From NCBI GenBank assembly GCA_045106855.1, contig JBGCFI010000024.1, forward strand, positions 62,001 to 126,000: a DNA stretch of 64,000 nucleotides, given 5' to 3'. Both the position numbers and the translations under genes were made by a program. The DNA is from Granulosicoccus sp045106855 (GTDB lineage Bacteria > Pseudomonadota > Gammaproteobacteria > Granulosicoccales > Granulosicoccaceae). A model generated the notes under the pieces. That model made no database searches. It worked only from the letters and a program-made list of their open reading frames with translations, and was not told where the DNA came from. Below are positions 1 to 6,983 of the stretch, one piece after another (within the stretch, counting starts at the first letter, position 1; the number at the start of each line of letters is the position of its first letter).

Positions 1-952
1 CCGCCATGCCCAGATCTTGTTCAAGGTTCAGCCGCTCCGTTTTGCCAAACGGCCGGTTGACAGGTCTCTCGAGCACAATGGCAAACCACTGACCAGAGCT
101 ACATACCGGGATGATCAATCGCGCACACTGTCGTGGCGTGTTTCTAACAGATGTCTCCATAGCCATTGACGGATCAGTCAGTGGATCATAATCTGGCAAT
201 AGTGGCGGTACGTGATTACGATAGGCGCTCTCAATAGGTAGCACCAACGAATCTGCGGCTGGCAATCTTCTGTCAATCTCAGGCTGCCCCGACAAAGCGA
301 GAAGATGTGCACTTGATACTGTTTTTTTCTTCAGACGCACGCTTGCAATAAGACAACGCTCGCAGCGCGATTCTTTAGCCAGCTGATCCATCAATTGCGC
401 AAAGACTGATGCTAATGATCCGGAACGATCAAGTTGAGAAAAACTCCATCGTGTCAGCCGGTTATCCGACGTTAGCCCCTCTTGGTTAGTCGAAAATTTT
501 TCTAAAGATTTAAATGCCCATGACACAAGTCTCGCCTGAGTCTGAGAATCCAGCCTGGGTGAGTCTCGCCGCTCGATGGCAAGTACGTGTCTTGCGTATC
601 CCCTGCCACCTGCCAAGTCGGGAATACACACGACAGAATAATTAGCTTCTGTGTTGCTTACAGCGCGTGTCACCGTACCGCTTTTCGCACATCGCATTGC
701 GATTTGCGAATGTACCGAGACTGTTGAACCATCCTCCCCGTCGGGCAAACACCCCAACTGCATCATCTGCAGCTGTTCGTTGTGATTGACGAAACGATAC
801 AGCTTCAGGCTGTGCGCGTTAAGCAAACTCTGAAGCCATGCCAGCCATTGCTCATAGCCTGCTCCAACTTCACTTTGCAGGCCTTTTTCGCCCGGCACCA
901 GCTTGTGCTTCCAGGTATCAGTAGAAGGGGCGTGGGGCGCAGAGATTGACAT
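1..952 (-). CDS. GAF-like domain protein, N-terminal part (cut by window edge)
   Basis: An open frame reads without a stop from an ATG at 952 to the left edge, so only about the first 317 residues are seen. The protein begins MSISAPHAPSTDTWKHKLVP. It has no signal peptide or obvious membrane segment in this part. Residues about 30-150 (LKLYRFVNHNEQLQMMQLG, later YSVVCIPDL and HVLAIERRD) and about 185-310 (ERCLIASVRLKK, LVLPIESAYR, LIIPVCSSGQWFAIVLER) both look like the alternating strands of GAF-type sensor domains. Some envelope-efflux adaptor (HlyD-like) proteins and signalling enzymes start with such a GAF region, but the defining C-terminal part lies outside the window, so the function stays open. 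An in-frame GTG at 976 is an alternative start. Domain identity is by eye only. Confidence 0.6.
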   Translation of the reverse strand, partial: MSISAPHAPSTDTWKHKLVPGEKGLQSEVGAGYEQWLAWLQSLLNAHSLKLYRFVNHNEQLQMMQLGCLPDGEDGSTVSVHSQIAMRCAKSGTVTRAVSNTEANYSVVCIPDLAGGRGYARHVLAIERRDSPRLDSQTQARLVSWAFKSLEKFSTNQEGLTSDNRLTRWSFSQLDRSGSLASVFAQLMDQLAKESRCERCLIASVRLKKKTVSSAHLLALSGQPEIDRRLPAADSLVLPIESAYRNHVPPLLPDYDPLTDPSMAMETSVRNTPRQCARLIIPVCSSGQWFAIVLERPVNRPFGKTERLNLEQDLGMA

Positions 953-1063
953 TGGGGTGGCAGGTGAAACGAGCACAAAGGGTATCGATACTTCTGTGCT
1001 GTGCAACTAGCAAGCCATTATGCCGGTAGGAGGTAGAACCCGTGCACTCGTCAGCCTTTCAGC

Positions 1064-2080
1064 CTATCTGGGCACAGTATTCAGTTTTAGCTCAAGCGCA
1101 TCGAGCTCAGAGCGCTGGAGCGCAGACAATGGCATGGATTTAAGAGCCAGAATCGCGGCGCGCTTTACGTTTCTCCTCTCTGAAGCTTTCCTGACGATGG
1201 TGAACAGGCTATCGACAACAGCAGCCGAGCTATTTTCATGGCCCACCAGCGAATACGCAGCTGCTTTACGAACATACTCGGATTCATCGTTCAATCCCGC
1301 TACAAGCGTATCGGTGTATCGTCCGTCCTCGCTCCATCGCGACAGGATATCCAAACTGATGCTACGCACTCCATCGTCCTCATGGGTGGTCAGCCAAGCG
1401 AGTTGATCCGATAGATAGGCGCGACTATCGCTATCAACATCACCCGGTCTGGATAGAGCGGTCATGGCATCGATAAGCACCGCCGGTTCGATCTCAGTTG
1501 CCAGCATATTCGAAGCGATGTCCCGTGCCTGTGCGTTACCGGGCTGGATATCCTGAAGTAAGTCCATCCCCAGCGTGCGTGCCTCACTATCACCTGAAAA
1601 AATTAATTCGCTCGCCACTAATGTGGCCTGTTCTCCACCCGTTTCGCCAAGCACCATGGCAAGCTTTTTCTTGCGCGCAGGATCGGTCTCCTGCCGAAAT
1701 TCATCTATGAGTTGTTGGAGCAAGGCCGGATCAGCGTTCAGAGCCGCAACCAACTCGCTTAGTTGAGACTCACTTAACGCAGAATCCCATGCGGGTAATT
1801 CACTACGACTAAGCGAGGCGGTAGTTACTGGCAGCTCGGGATCAACCACCGGTGATCGCTCTGCAATGTCAGGCTGGCTGTTAGTTGGCTCTGAACCGGG
1901 ACTTATAACGACAAACGGCGACGCGTTCTCGATAATCGAATCGGGTGATGATACTTCTGAATCTATACGACTCACAGAATCGACAGGGGTATCAGCCGGT
2001 AGGTCTTGCCCGATATACCAGTTGCCCGCCAATGCCACCAAAGCAAGTAGAACCACTACTGACAGGGCAACCTTTGTCAT
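1064..2080 (-). CDS. Membrane-anchored HEAT-repeat protein
   Basis: 338 residues. An N-terminal hydrophobic segment (residues about 3-22, VALSVVVLLALVALAGNWYI) acts as signal anchor and is followed by a low-complexity Ser/Pro/Asp/Glu linker to about residue 95. The rest is helical. Recurrent units such as LVASELIFSGDSEARTLGMD, VLIDAMTALSRPGDVDSDSR and LVAGLNDESEYVRKAAAYSL have the spacing and D-x-x-V-R signature of HEAT/PBS-lyase-like repeats. Such repeats usually bind partner proteins, so a periplasmic scaffold anchored in the inner membrane is the simplest reading; the partner is unknown. The ATG at 2080 gives an intact anchor. It lies downstream of the terminator that closes the preceding lipoprotein gene, so it is probably transcribed on its own, possibly together with the GAF-like gene that follows after about 110 bp. 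Confidence 0.65.
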   Translation of the reverse strand: MTKVALSVVVLLALVALAGNWYIGQDLPADTPVDSVSRIDSEVSSPDSIIENASPFVVISPGSEPTNSQPDIAERSPVVDPELPVTTASLSRSELPAWDSALSESQLSELVAALNADPALLQQLIDEFRQETDPARKKKLAMVLGETGGEQATLVASELIFSGDSEARTLGMDLLQDIQPGNAQARDIASNMLATEIEPAVLIDAMTALSRPGDVDSDSRAYLSDQLAWLTTHEDDGVRSISLDILSRWSEDGRYTDTLVAGLNDESEYVRKAAAYSLVGHENSSAAVVDSLFTIVRKASERRNVKRAAILALKSMPLSALQRSELDALELKLNTVPR

Positions 2081-2113
2081 CTCATTACCGAGTATTCTGT
2101 ACAGCTTAATGAG

Positions 2114-2142
2114 TAAAAAGGCACCGCACGAGGCGGTGCCTT
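2114..2142 (-). terminator. Rho-independent terminator of the calcium-repeat lipoprotein gene
   Basis: A perfect 10-bp inverted repeat (aaggcaccgc at 2118-2127, gcggtgcctt at 2133-2142) with a 5-nt loop is followed, in minus-strand direction, by a run of Ts (As at 2115-2119). It lies 23 bp past the stop of the lipoprotein gene at 2166. Confidence 0.85.
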
Positions 2143-2165
2143 GTGGTGGTTGAACCTAACCCCTT

Positions 2166-3140
2166 CTAGTCTAGCCGACCAAAGGGTGGATCTATGGAAA
2201 ACGGAATGGACTCGGTGCTAGGCGCATTTTTGACCAGACGCCAGCCACCTTGCACTATAGTTTGCGAAGCCTCATCCAACGCTCCACTTTGATAGAACAA
2301 TGGAATACCAGCGCATCTGCCTTCGTCAAAACCGTAGACATCCGTTGTAGCCCCATTTACAACTTCACCTGCGGAAAGTCTGGTTATTGCACTCTGCAAC
2401 TTGCTCCAGGATTGAGGGCCAACCTGGCCATCGTCACTGATCGGATCTGGCTCACTCGCTTGAAATTGCTGCATAGCCTGCTCAGACAGAGGTCCGTACT
2501 CACCGTCAGCGAAAGTGGCATAGGTGTCGGTGTCTGTACCGCCAAATCCCGAACAAAACACGATACGCTGTACGCCAACTGCATAAAGGCTATCGGCAAA
2601 CTGCCCCTCACCAATAACATTACTGCGTCGAATCAGACAGTTATCATCCCAGTTGGCATTCACTGAGTACGCATCAGAACCGGATTCACCGCCGCAAGGC
2701 GCATCTTCGGTGATCGTGTCGAAGTTTGCCGGGCCTTCACGTAAACCCGTCGCATCATCCAAATCATCGCCGTTCAGATCTATAAACCGGTCCAGCCGTT
2801 GACCTTCTACCATGGCAAAGTCATCAAGACCATCACCGTCGGCATCGGAGTCGTCCTTGTTGGCAATTAGATCACCATCCAGATCCTGCTCTCCGATGAC
2901 ATCATCAAAGCCATCGTTATCAAGGTCTACGAATGGATCTAACAAATCCTCAATATCGTCGCCATCAGCATCGGAGTCTTCACTATCCGGGATTCCGTCG
3001 TTATCGAAATCCGCACCACCGCCAGTGGTTGAATCATCATCCCCACTACTGCCACCGCAGGCAACCAGAGTGGTTGTCAGGGCGGCCAGGGCCAGGTAAC
3101 GGCCGGAACACCTGCCAGCGTGCATCAGAAGCTTAACCAT
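2166..3140 (-). CDS. Lipoprotein with thrombospondin type 3-like calcium-binding repeats
   Basis: 324 residues from the ATG at 3140, which follows a good ribosome site (ggagaaaat then ATG); an upstream in-frame start at 3164 lacks one. The signal peptide ends in the lipobox LVAC, so the mature protein should be lipidated at that Cys. It continues with a Gly/Ser/Asp linker and, over about 70 residues, several D-x-D-x-D-G-x-x-D units (FDNDGIPDSEDSDADGDD, DLDNDGFDDV, DADGDGLDDF) typical of thrombospondin type 3 calcium-binding repeats in surface proteins. The C-terminal 180 residues contain several Cys (APCGG, NCLIRR, VFCSGF, GRCAGI), perhaps disulphides, and match no family I recognise. Probable envelope-exposed structural or binding protein; the role is unknown. 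Confidence 0.75.
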   Translation of the reverse strand: MVKLLMHAGRCSGRYLALAALTTTLVACGGSSGDDDSTTGGGADFDNDGIPDSEDSDADGDDIEDLLDPFVDLDNDGFDDVIGEQDLDGDLIANKDDSDADGDGLDDFAMVEGQRLDRFIDLNGDDLDDATGLREGPANFDTITEDAPCGGESGSDAYSVNANWDDNCLIRRSNVIGEGQFADSLYAVGVQRIVFCSGFGGTDTDTYATFADGEYGPLSEQAMQQFQASEPDPISDDGQVGPQSWSKLQSAITRLSAGEVVNGATTDVYGFDEGRCAGIPLFYQSGALDEASQTIVQGGWRLVKNAPSTESIPFSIDPPFGRLD

Positions 3141-3397
3141 ATTTTCTCCAGATTGATAAACCATGAATGTCTGGCAGCATTAGCTCGTAACATGCCATCA
3201 GCACAACAGGCGTTAAGCTAACGTAGATAGGCGGGTCCATATTACCCGCTGCCAGAGGTAGTCTAGTCGATCTGGAGGCTGCGTCGCCACTAAAACACTA
3301 GCAGCCAGAGGGGCGCGGACAAACATCAGTCGCGAACTGGGCGCGGCATTATTTTGACAAATGCACCATTTTGCATTTTTATATTGTCGGTGCTGAG

Positions 3398-3420
3398 CCG
3401 ATAACAACTCGCGTTATCGG
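3398..3420. repeat. Inverted repeat in the gap downstream of the chemotaxis cluster
   Basis: Arms ccgataac (3398-3405) and gttatcgg (3413-3420) are perfectly complementary with a 7-nt spacer. It lies in the 335-bp gap between the end of the CheX-like gene and the start of the calcium-repeat lipoprotein gene. It has no T-tract, so it may be an operator of the lipoprotein gene or part of a double terminator. The rest of this gap (3141-3475) shows no gene. Confidence 0.4.
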
Positions 3421-3425
3421 AACAC

Positions 3426-3459
3426 TTAAAACAGAACGAGGATGTACATACTATCCTCG
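3426..3459 (-). terminator. Probable terminator of the cheY-cheB-cheR-cheX transcript
   Basis: A 7-bp stem (cgaggat at 3437-3443, atcctcg at 3453-3459, 9-nt loop) is followed in minus direction by a T-rich stretch (ttctgtttt). It begins 17 bp after the stop codon of the CheX-like gene at 3476. Confidence 0.55.
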
Positions 3460-3475
3460 ACGATTGATTTGTTGG

Positions 3476-3928
3476 TCAAGCAGCCTGCTTTTCATTATCC
3501 GCTGCTGCAGTAACTGCTACCGAGAGTGGTCTGCCATCACAGCTGAAATGAAACCAAACGTGTTCCTGGGTATCGGCATCCCCATCACTTAGTATCGTCG
3601 GAAGGGACAGATCGCAGATTTCAGGTAAAAGACATTTTACGGTACCCCCCAACATATTGGTCAGCTCTGTCAGCGTATCGGTACGGTCCATCTCAGTTGA
3701 ATCTTCCGCAGAACAACTAAACATCACACCTGCTGCATGTGAAAGGAATTGCTCACTTGCGCGTACAGTAACCACTCCCTGCCATGCGCCACTGATTGAA
3801 ATCTGGGAGATAATCGATTCACCGCATGTAAGCGCGCCTTCCTCACCATGACCAATAGGCAATTCAAGCACTGTCATCCAGACAACTTCCACAATCTCTC
3901 GTAATTCTTCTTCGCTTATTACACTCAT
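3476..3928 (-). CDS. cheX: CheX-like chemotaxis phosphatase
   Basis: 150 residues, cytoplasmic. The segment LTELTNMLGGTVKCLLPE (residues about 87-104) followed by LSLPTIL carries the E-x-x-N motif (Glu88, Asn91) and the G-x-x-K-x-x-LP pattern of the CheC/CheX/FliY phosphatase family. These enzymes dephosphorylate CheY-P; the Glu and Asn position the attacking water. The ATG at 3928 follows ggag at a good distance, 14 bp after the cheR stop, so it is the last gene of the cheY-cheB-cheR operon. Gammaproteobacterial chemotaxis systems usually use CheZ; a CheX-like enzyme here would supply the signal-off activity. A membrane-free adaptor role cannot be excluded. Family call is by motif only. Confidence 0.75.
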   Translation of the reverse strand: MSVISEEELREIVEVVWMTVLELPIGHGEEGALTCGESIISQISISGAWQGVVTVRASEQFLSHAAGVMFSCSAEDSTEMDRTDTLTELTNMLGGTVKCLLPEICDLSLPTILSDGDADTQEHVWFHFSCDGRPLSVAVTAAADNEKQAA

Positions 3929-3942
3929 CTCAGATACTCCAC

Positions 3943-4755
3943 TCAGGCAATTTTGTAGTAGTGGCTACGGTCGGTTGTAACACGCTGGTAGTCCGTATCC
4001 AGATTCAGGGTTGTTTCGGATAATCCCAGAAACAGGCACCCGTCTGGCTTAAGAACTTTCTCTGTGTTCTGCAGAATCTGTGTCTTTACATCCGGATCGA
4101 AGTAGATCAGCACATTGCGCAAGAAAATAATATCCATCTTGGGCAGGCCGCCCCAGTCACGAATAAGATTGAGCTTCTCGAACGTCACCATGTCTCGCAA
4201 CTTGGGGCTGACGTCCCATGACAACCCTTGCTGCAAAAAATACTTGGCTAGCAACTGCATTGGCAATCCTCGATTCACCTCCAATCGGTTGTATCTTCCG
4301 GCGGCCGCTTTAGCGACCACTTCCGCCGAAATATCGGTTCCCTTGATAGCGACTCTTGACACAAGTTCCGGGCAGTATTCGTGAATTGCCATGGCAATCG
4401 TATAGGGCTCCTGCCCGGTTGAACAAGCAGCGCACCAGATGTTGATAGTGTCGTTATGAGAAGAGGCGATGGCGGGCAACACTTCTTTACACAAGGTGTC
4501 GAACGGATGTGAGTCACGAAAAAAAGAAGTCTCATTAGTCGTCATTGCCTCTACCACCAAACCTGCCAGGGTCTGGTCCTTCCCGGTTCGCAATCCTGCC
4601 AGAAGTTCCGCCAGGCCAGCATAGTCAGTTTTACGGGCCAGAGAGCTCAAGCGAGACTCAACCAGATATTTCATATCTTCGTCCAGGGATATCGCAGATT
4701 CCTGATACACCAGATCACGTACGAAGTCGAAGTCCGAATTGCTGATTTCGCTCAT
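3943..4755 (-). CDS. cheR: Chemotaxis protein methyltransferase CheR
   Basis: 270 residues. CheR transfers methyl groups from S-adenosylmethionine to glutamates of chemoreceptors. The N-terminal helical domain (about 1-75) precedes the sequence TTNETSFFRD (about 72-81), which is diagnostic for CheR, and the SAM-binding motif IWCAACSTGQEP (107-118). Later motifs include IIFLRNVLIYFD and LFLGLSETT. The length fits the family. The ATG at 4755 overlaps the cheB stop as ATGA and has aggaagg just upstream; a GTG at 4761 is possible but less well placed. Its partner, CheB, is immediately upstream, giving the usual methylation/demethylation pair. No chemoreceptor gene is in the window, so the receptors served are unknown. 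Confidence 0.95.
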   Translation of the reverse strand: MSEISNSDFDFVRDLVYQESAISLDEDMKYLVESRLSSLARKTDYAGLAELLAGLRTGKDQTLAGLVVEAMTTNETSFFRDSHPFDTLCKEVLPAIASSHNDTINIWCAACSTGQEPYTIAMAIHEYCPELVSRVAIKGTDISAEVVAKAAAGRYNRLEVNRGLPMQLLAKYFLQQGLSWDVSPKLRDMVTFEKLNLIRDWGGLPKMDIIFLRNVLIYFDPDVKTQILQNTEKVLKPDGCLFLGLSETTLNLDTDYQRVTTDRSHYYKIA

Positions 4756-5909
4756 GCGCACCTTCCTGGAGTCAATGTTCTCTTCTCGATATTTGAATTA
4801 GCTGCACCGCTACCGATCATCCCTGATGATCGCCTGACCCATCCAGTAATGACGTCAGCCATTCTGTCCAATGCTACCTCCTCCTGTGCAAGCCCTGCCA
4901 TGGCAACAAGTTTTGGCATACCCCACACTATAGAGGTCGCTTTATCCTGAACTATAATCGGACAACCAGCTGCTGAAAGTACTTCGCAGCCATTGAGCCC
5001 ATCAGCTCCCATTCCGGTCAGCACAACTCCTAGACACTTACTTCCATATATACCGGGTATCGAACGAAACAAAGGATCGACTGAAGGACGACACGAATTC
5101 TCTGGCTCATCCCGATTGAGATTGATGATAACGTCAGTGCCTATACAGTCCAGGGTCATGTGATAGTTGCCCGGTGCGATGTACACAGTCCCGCCTCTCA
5201 CCTTATCGCCCAGTTGCGCCTCCACAACCTTAAGCGAGCTGGCGGCATCAAGGCGCCTGGCCAACTTTGCTGTAAATTCAGCAGGCATGTGTTGCACAAT
5301 GACAATGGGCACGCCAATATCGCCAGGAAGTAACGATAGCAATTTGGCTAGCGCATCCGGCCCACCGGTTGAAACACCGATAGCGACAATATCAATAGCA
5401 CCAGCTTTGGATGTGAAACCACGCACCTCAGTGGGTATGTCCGGAGCTTTTGAATTTATCCTGGATACAGACAAAGGTTTCTGCTTGACAGGCTCAACGT
5501 CAACGTTGCATAGAGCCTCGATTTTAGGCATGAGATCTTTTGCCAGGCTTGTACGTATATTACAGACACCATCGACCGAACTTGGTTTTACGGCATACTC
5601 ACTTGCTCCAAGTGCCAGAGCATCCAGCGCTGCATCAGAACCCTCCGAGGTCAGCGAGCTCACCATGACAGTTCTGACCGACGGCCATTTCTTACGTAGC
5701 TCAATTAAAGTCTGAATGCCATCCATTTCGGGCATGAGTATGTCAAGCGTGACCAGATCAGGCTTCAACTCCTGCATCATGCCAAGTGCGACCTTGCCAT
5801 TGGAAGCGACACCCACCACTTCAAAGCCTTCCTTCGCGTTGACAACGTCCGATAGTATTCTTTGATACAGACAGGAGTCATCGACGACTAATATCCTCTT
5901 ATTAGCCAT
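4752..5909 (-). CDS. cheB: Protein-glutamate methylesterase CheB (first copy)
   Basis: 385 residues. It has an N-terminal receiver domain (VVDDS at 8-12, phospho-acceptor Asp56 in TLDILMPEMDG, Lys108 in VKPSS), a linker of about 55 residues, and a C-terminal methylesterase domain with catalytic Ser180 (GVSTGGP), His207 (QHMPAEFT) and Asp303 (GMGADG). Phosphorylation by CheA activates removal of methyl groups from receptors, or deamidation. The ATG at 5909 begins 1 nt after the cheY stop, and the gene end overlaps cheR; an upstream TTG would overlap cheY. It forms a tight cheY-cheB-cheR-cheX unit. A second, divergent CheB lies at 10178-11281. Confidence 0.95.
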   Translation of the reverse strand: MANKRILVVDDSCLYQRILSDVVNAKEGFEVVGVASNGKVALGMMQELKPDLVTLDILMPEMDGIQTLIELRKKWPSVRTVMVSSLTSEGSDAALDALALGASEYAVKPSSVDGVCNIRTSLAKDLMPKIEALCNVDVEPVKQKPLSVSRINSKAPDIPTEVRGFTSKAGAIDIVAIGVSTGGPDALAKLLSLLPGDIGVPIVIVQHMPAEFTAKLARRLDAASSLKVVEAQLGDKVRGGTVYIAPGNYHMTLDCIGTDVIINLNRDEPENSCRPSVDPLFRSIPGIYGSKCLGVVLTGMGADGLNGCEVLSAAGCPIIVQDKATSIVWGMPKLVAMAGLAQEEVALDRMADVITGWVRRSSGMIGSGAANSNIEKRTLTPGRCA

Positions 5910-5910
5910 A

Positions 5911-6297
5911 TCAAGCCGCAACGAGACCTAGCAGACGAAGCTTTTCAACAATTACATCATCAGTGAATGGCTTCATGACATATTCGTTAGCACCTGCCGC
6001 CATAGCTTTCACCACTCGCGACATTTCTGTCTCCGTGGTTACCATCATGAGCCAGATATCTGCATTGGCTTTGTCAGATCTGACGGCTTTTACAAAGTCA
6101 TAGCCATTCATCTCCGGCATATTCCAGTCAACCAGGCAAATGGAAATATCATCATGCTCGGCAAGCCTTTCCAGGCCTTCCTTCCCATGGCCAGCCTCCG
6201 ATGTCTTGAAATCAAGCTTTGTTAAGATGCGTTTCAAGATGGCACGCATCGCGCGAGAGTCATCAATAATAAGCGCATGTACCTGGGCTTGTGACAT
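5911..6297 (-). CDS. cheY: Chemotaxis response regulator CheY
   Basis: 128 residues from the ATG at 6297, the usual CheY length; the longer in-frame version would add 16 residues with no domain. Single receiver domain: acidic pocket IIDDS (10-14), phospho-acceptor Asp57 in LVDWNMPEMNG, Thr in MMVTTETE, Lys in YVMKPF. CheA phosphorylates it, and the phosphorylated form acts on the flagellar switch or another output. No output domain is present. The start has ggaa 8 nt upstream. A 224-bp gap separates it from cheW, so cheY-cheB-cheR-cheX may have its own promoter. Confidence 0.93.
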   Translation of the reverse strand: MSQAQVHALIIDDSRAMRAILKRILTKLDFKTSEAGHGKEGLERLAEHDDISICLVDWNMPEMNGYDFVKAVRSDKANADIWLMMVTTETEMSRVVKAMAAGANEYVMKPFTDDVIVEKLRLLGLVAA

Positions 6298-6521
6298 AAA
6301 CGTATTCCTGAAGTTATTCAAATTCAGGGGTACACGACCAGTCATCGCAGCCCCTTGCTTCGTTGACTACCTATTCAGGCAGCCTGGGTTTGTACTGATG
6401 AATGGTGCGAACTGATCTGATTCGATACGCCTCACATTGAGCCCTCGAGTGTCTACCGTTTCAAAAGCTGTAGCACTTGCCATTTTCTGCTTGTCTCTTT
6501 AACTGTCTTGATAGATAACTA
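6298..6521 (-). promoter_or_regulatory. Gap between cheW and cheY, possible internal promoter
   Basis: 224 bp without a convincing gene, in a cluster whose other gaps in this half are close to zero. It probably holds the 5' untranslated region and promoter of cheY-cheB-cheR-cheX. No sigma-28 or sigma-70 promoter could be assigned with confidence by eye. A 38-codon frame at 6367-6483 exists but has no strong ribosome site. Confidence 0.3.
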
Positions 6522-6983
6522 TCAAGCAGCTTCACCGACTCGATTAAGCACTTCAGCACTAACGAGCTTATCTATAGCCATTGTCAGCAAAAGCGTACCG
6601 TCAAGCTTATAAGCGCGTTGAATAAGCTCCCGAGCCATACCGCTGAGGTTATCAGGCGGTGATTCAAAACTTCCATCCGACAGTTCAAGAACATCGCCAA
6701 TTCGATCTGCCAGCAAGCTAAAAGCACCCACTGGTGTGCGAACCACGATGTTCATGGGATCTTCATCGTCGTCTCTATCAGGCAATTCAAGCAATCTTCT
6801 CAAGTCAACAGCGGTAACAATTTGCCCACGCAGATTAATTAGGCCTTTGACCACTGCCGGAGCCAGTGCCACAGGAGTGATTTCCTGGAACCTGATGATC
6901 TCTTGCACTTGCTCCACTTCGATACCGAAATAATAATTATCCAGATAGAATGTGCAGTACTTTTGCAACCTTGGCTGACTCAT
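6522..6983 (-). CDS. cheW: Chemotaxis coupling protein CheW
   Basis: 153 residues made of one CheW SH3-like domain (YCTFYLDNYYFGIEVEQVQE, then VVKGLINLRGQIVTAVDLRR with the conserved NLRG loop, and LLADRIGDVLEL). CheW couples chemoreceptors to the CheA kinase in the receptor array. The start codon overlaps the cheA stop as ATGA, so the two are translationally coupled and presumably made in balanced amounts. An acidic insert (PDRDDDEDPM) follows strand 3. Short form without extra domains. Confidence 0.93.
   Translation of the reverse strand: MSQPRLQKYCTFYLDNYYFGIEVEQVQEIIRFQEITPVALAPAVVKGLINLRGQIVTAVDLRRLLELPDRDDDEDPMNIVVRTPVGAFSLLADRIGDVLELSDGSFESPPDNLSGMARELIQRAYKLDGTLLLTMAIDKLVSAEVLNRVGEAA

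Noticed and set aside
5167..5715. 182-codon plus-strand frame inside the first cheB
   Set aside because: Antisense shadow of a gene with all its catalytic motifs on the minus strand.
6367..6483. 38-codon frame between cheW and cheY (begins MASATAFETV)
   Set aside because: Plausible codon use but no clear ribosome site and no known family; more likely the leader region of the cheY transcript.
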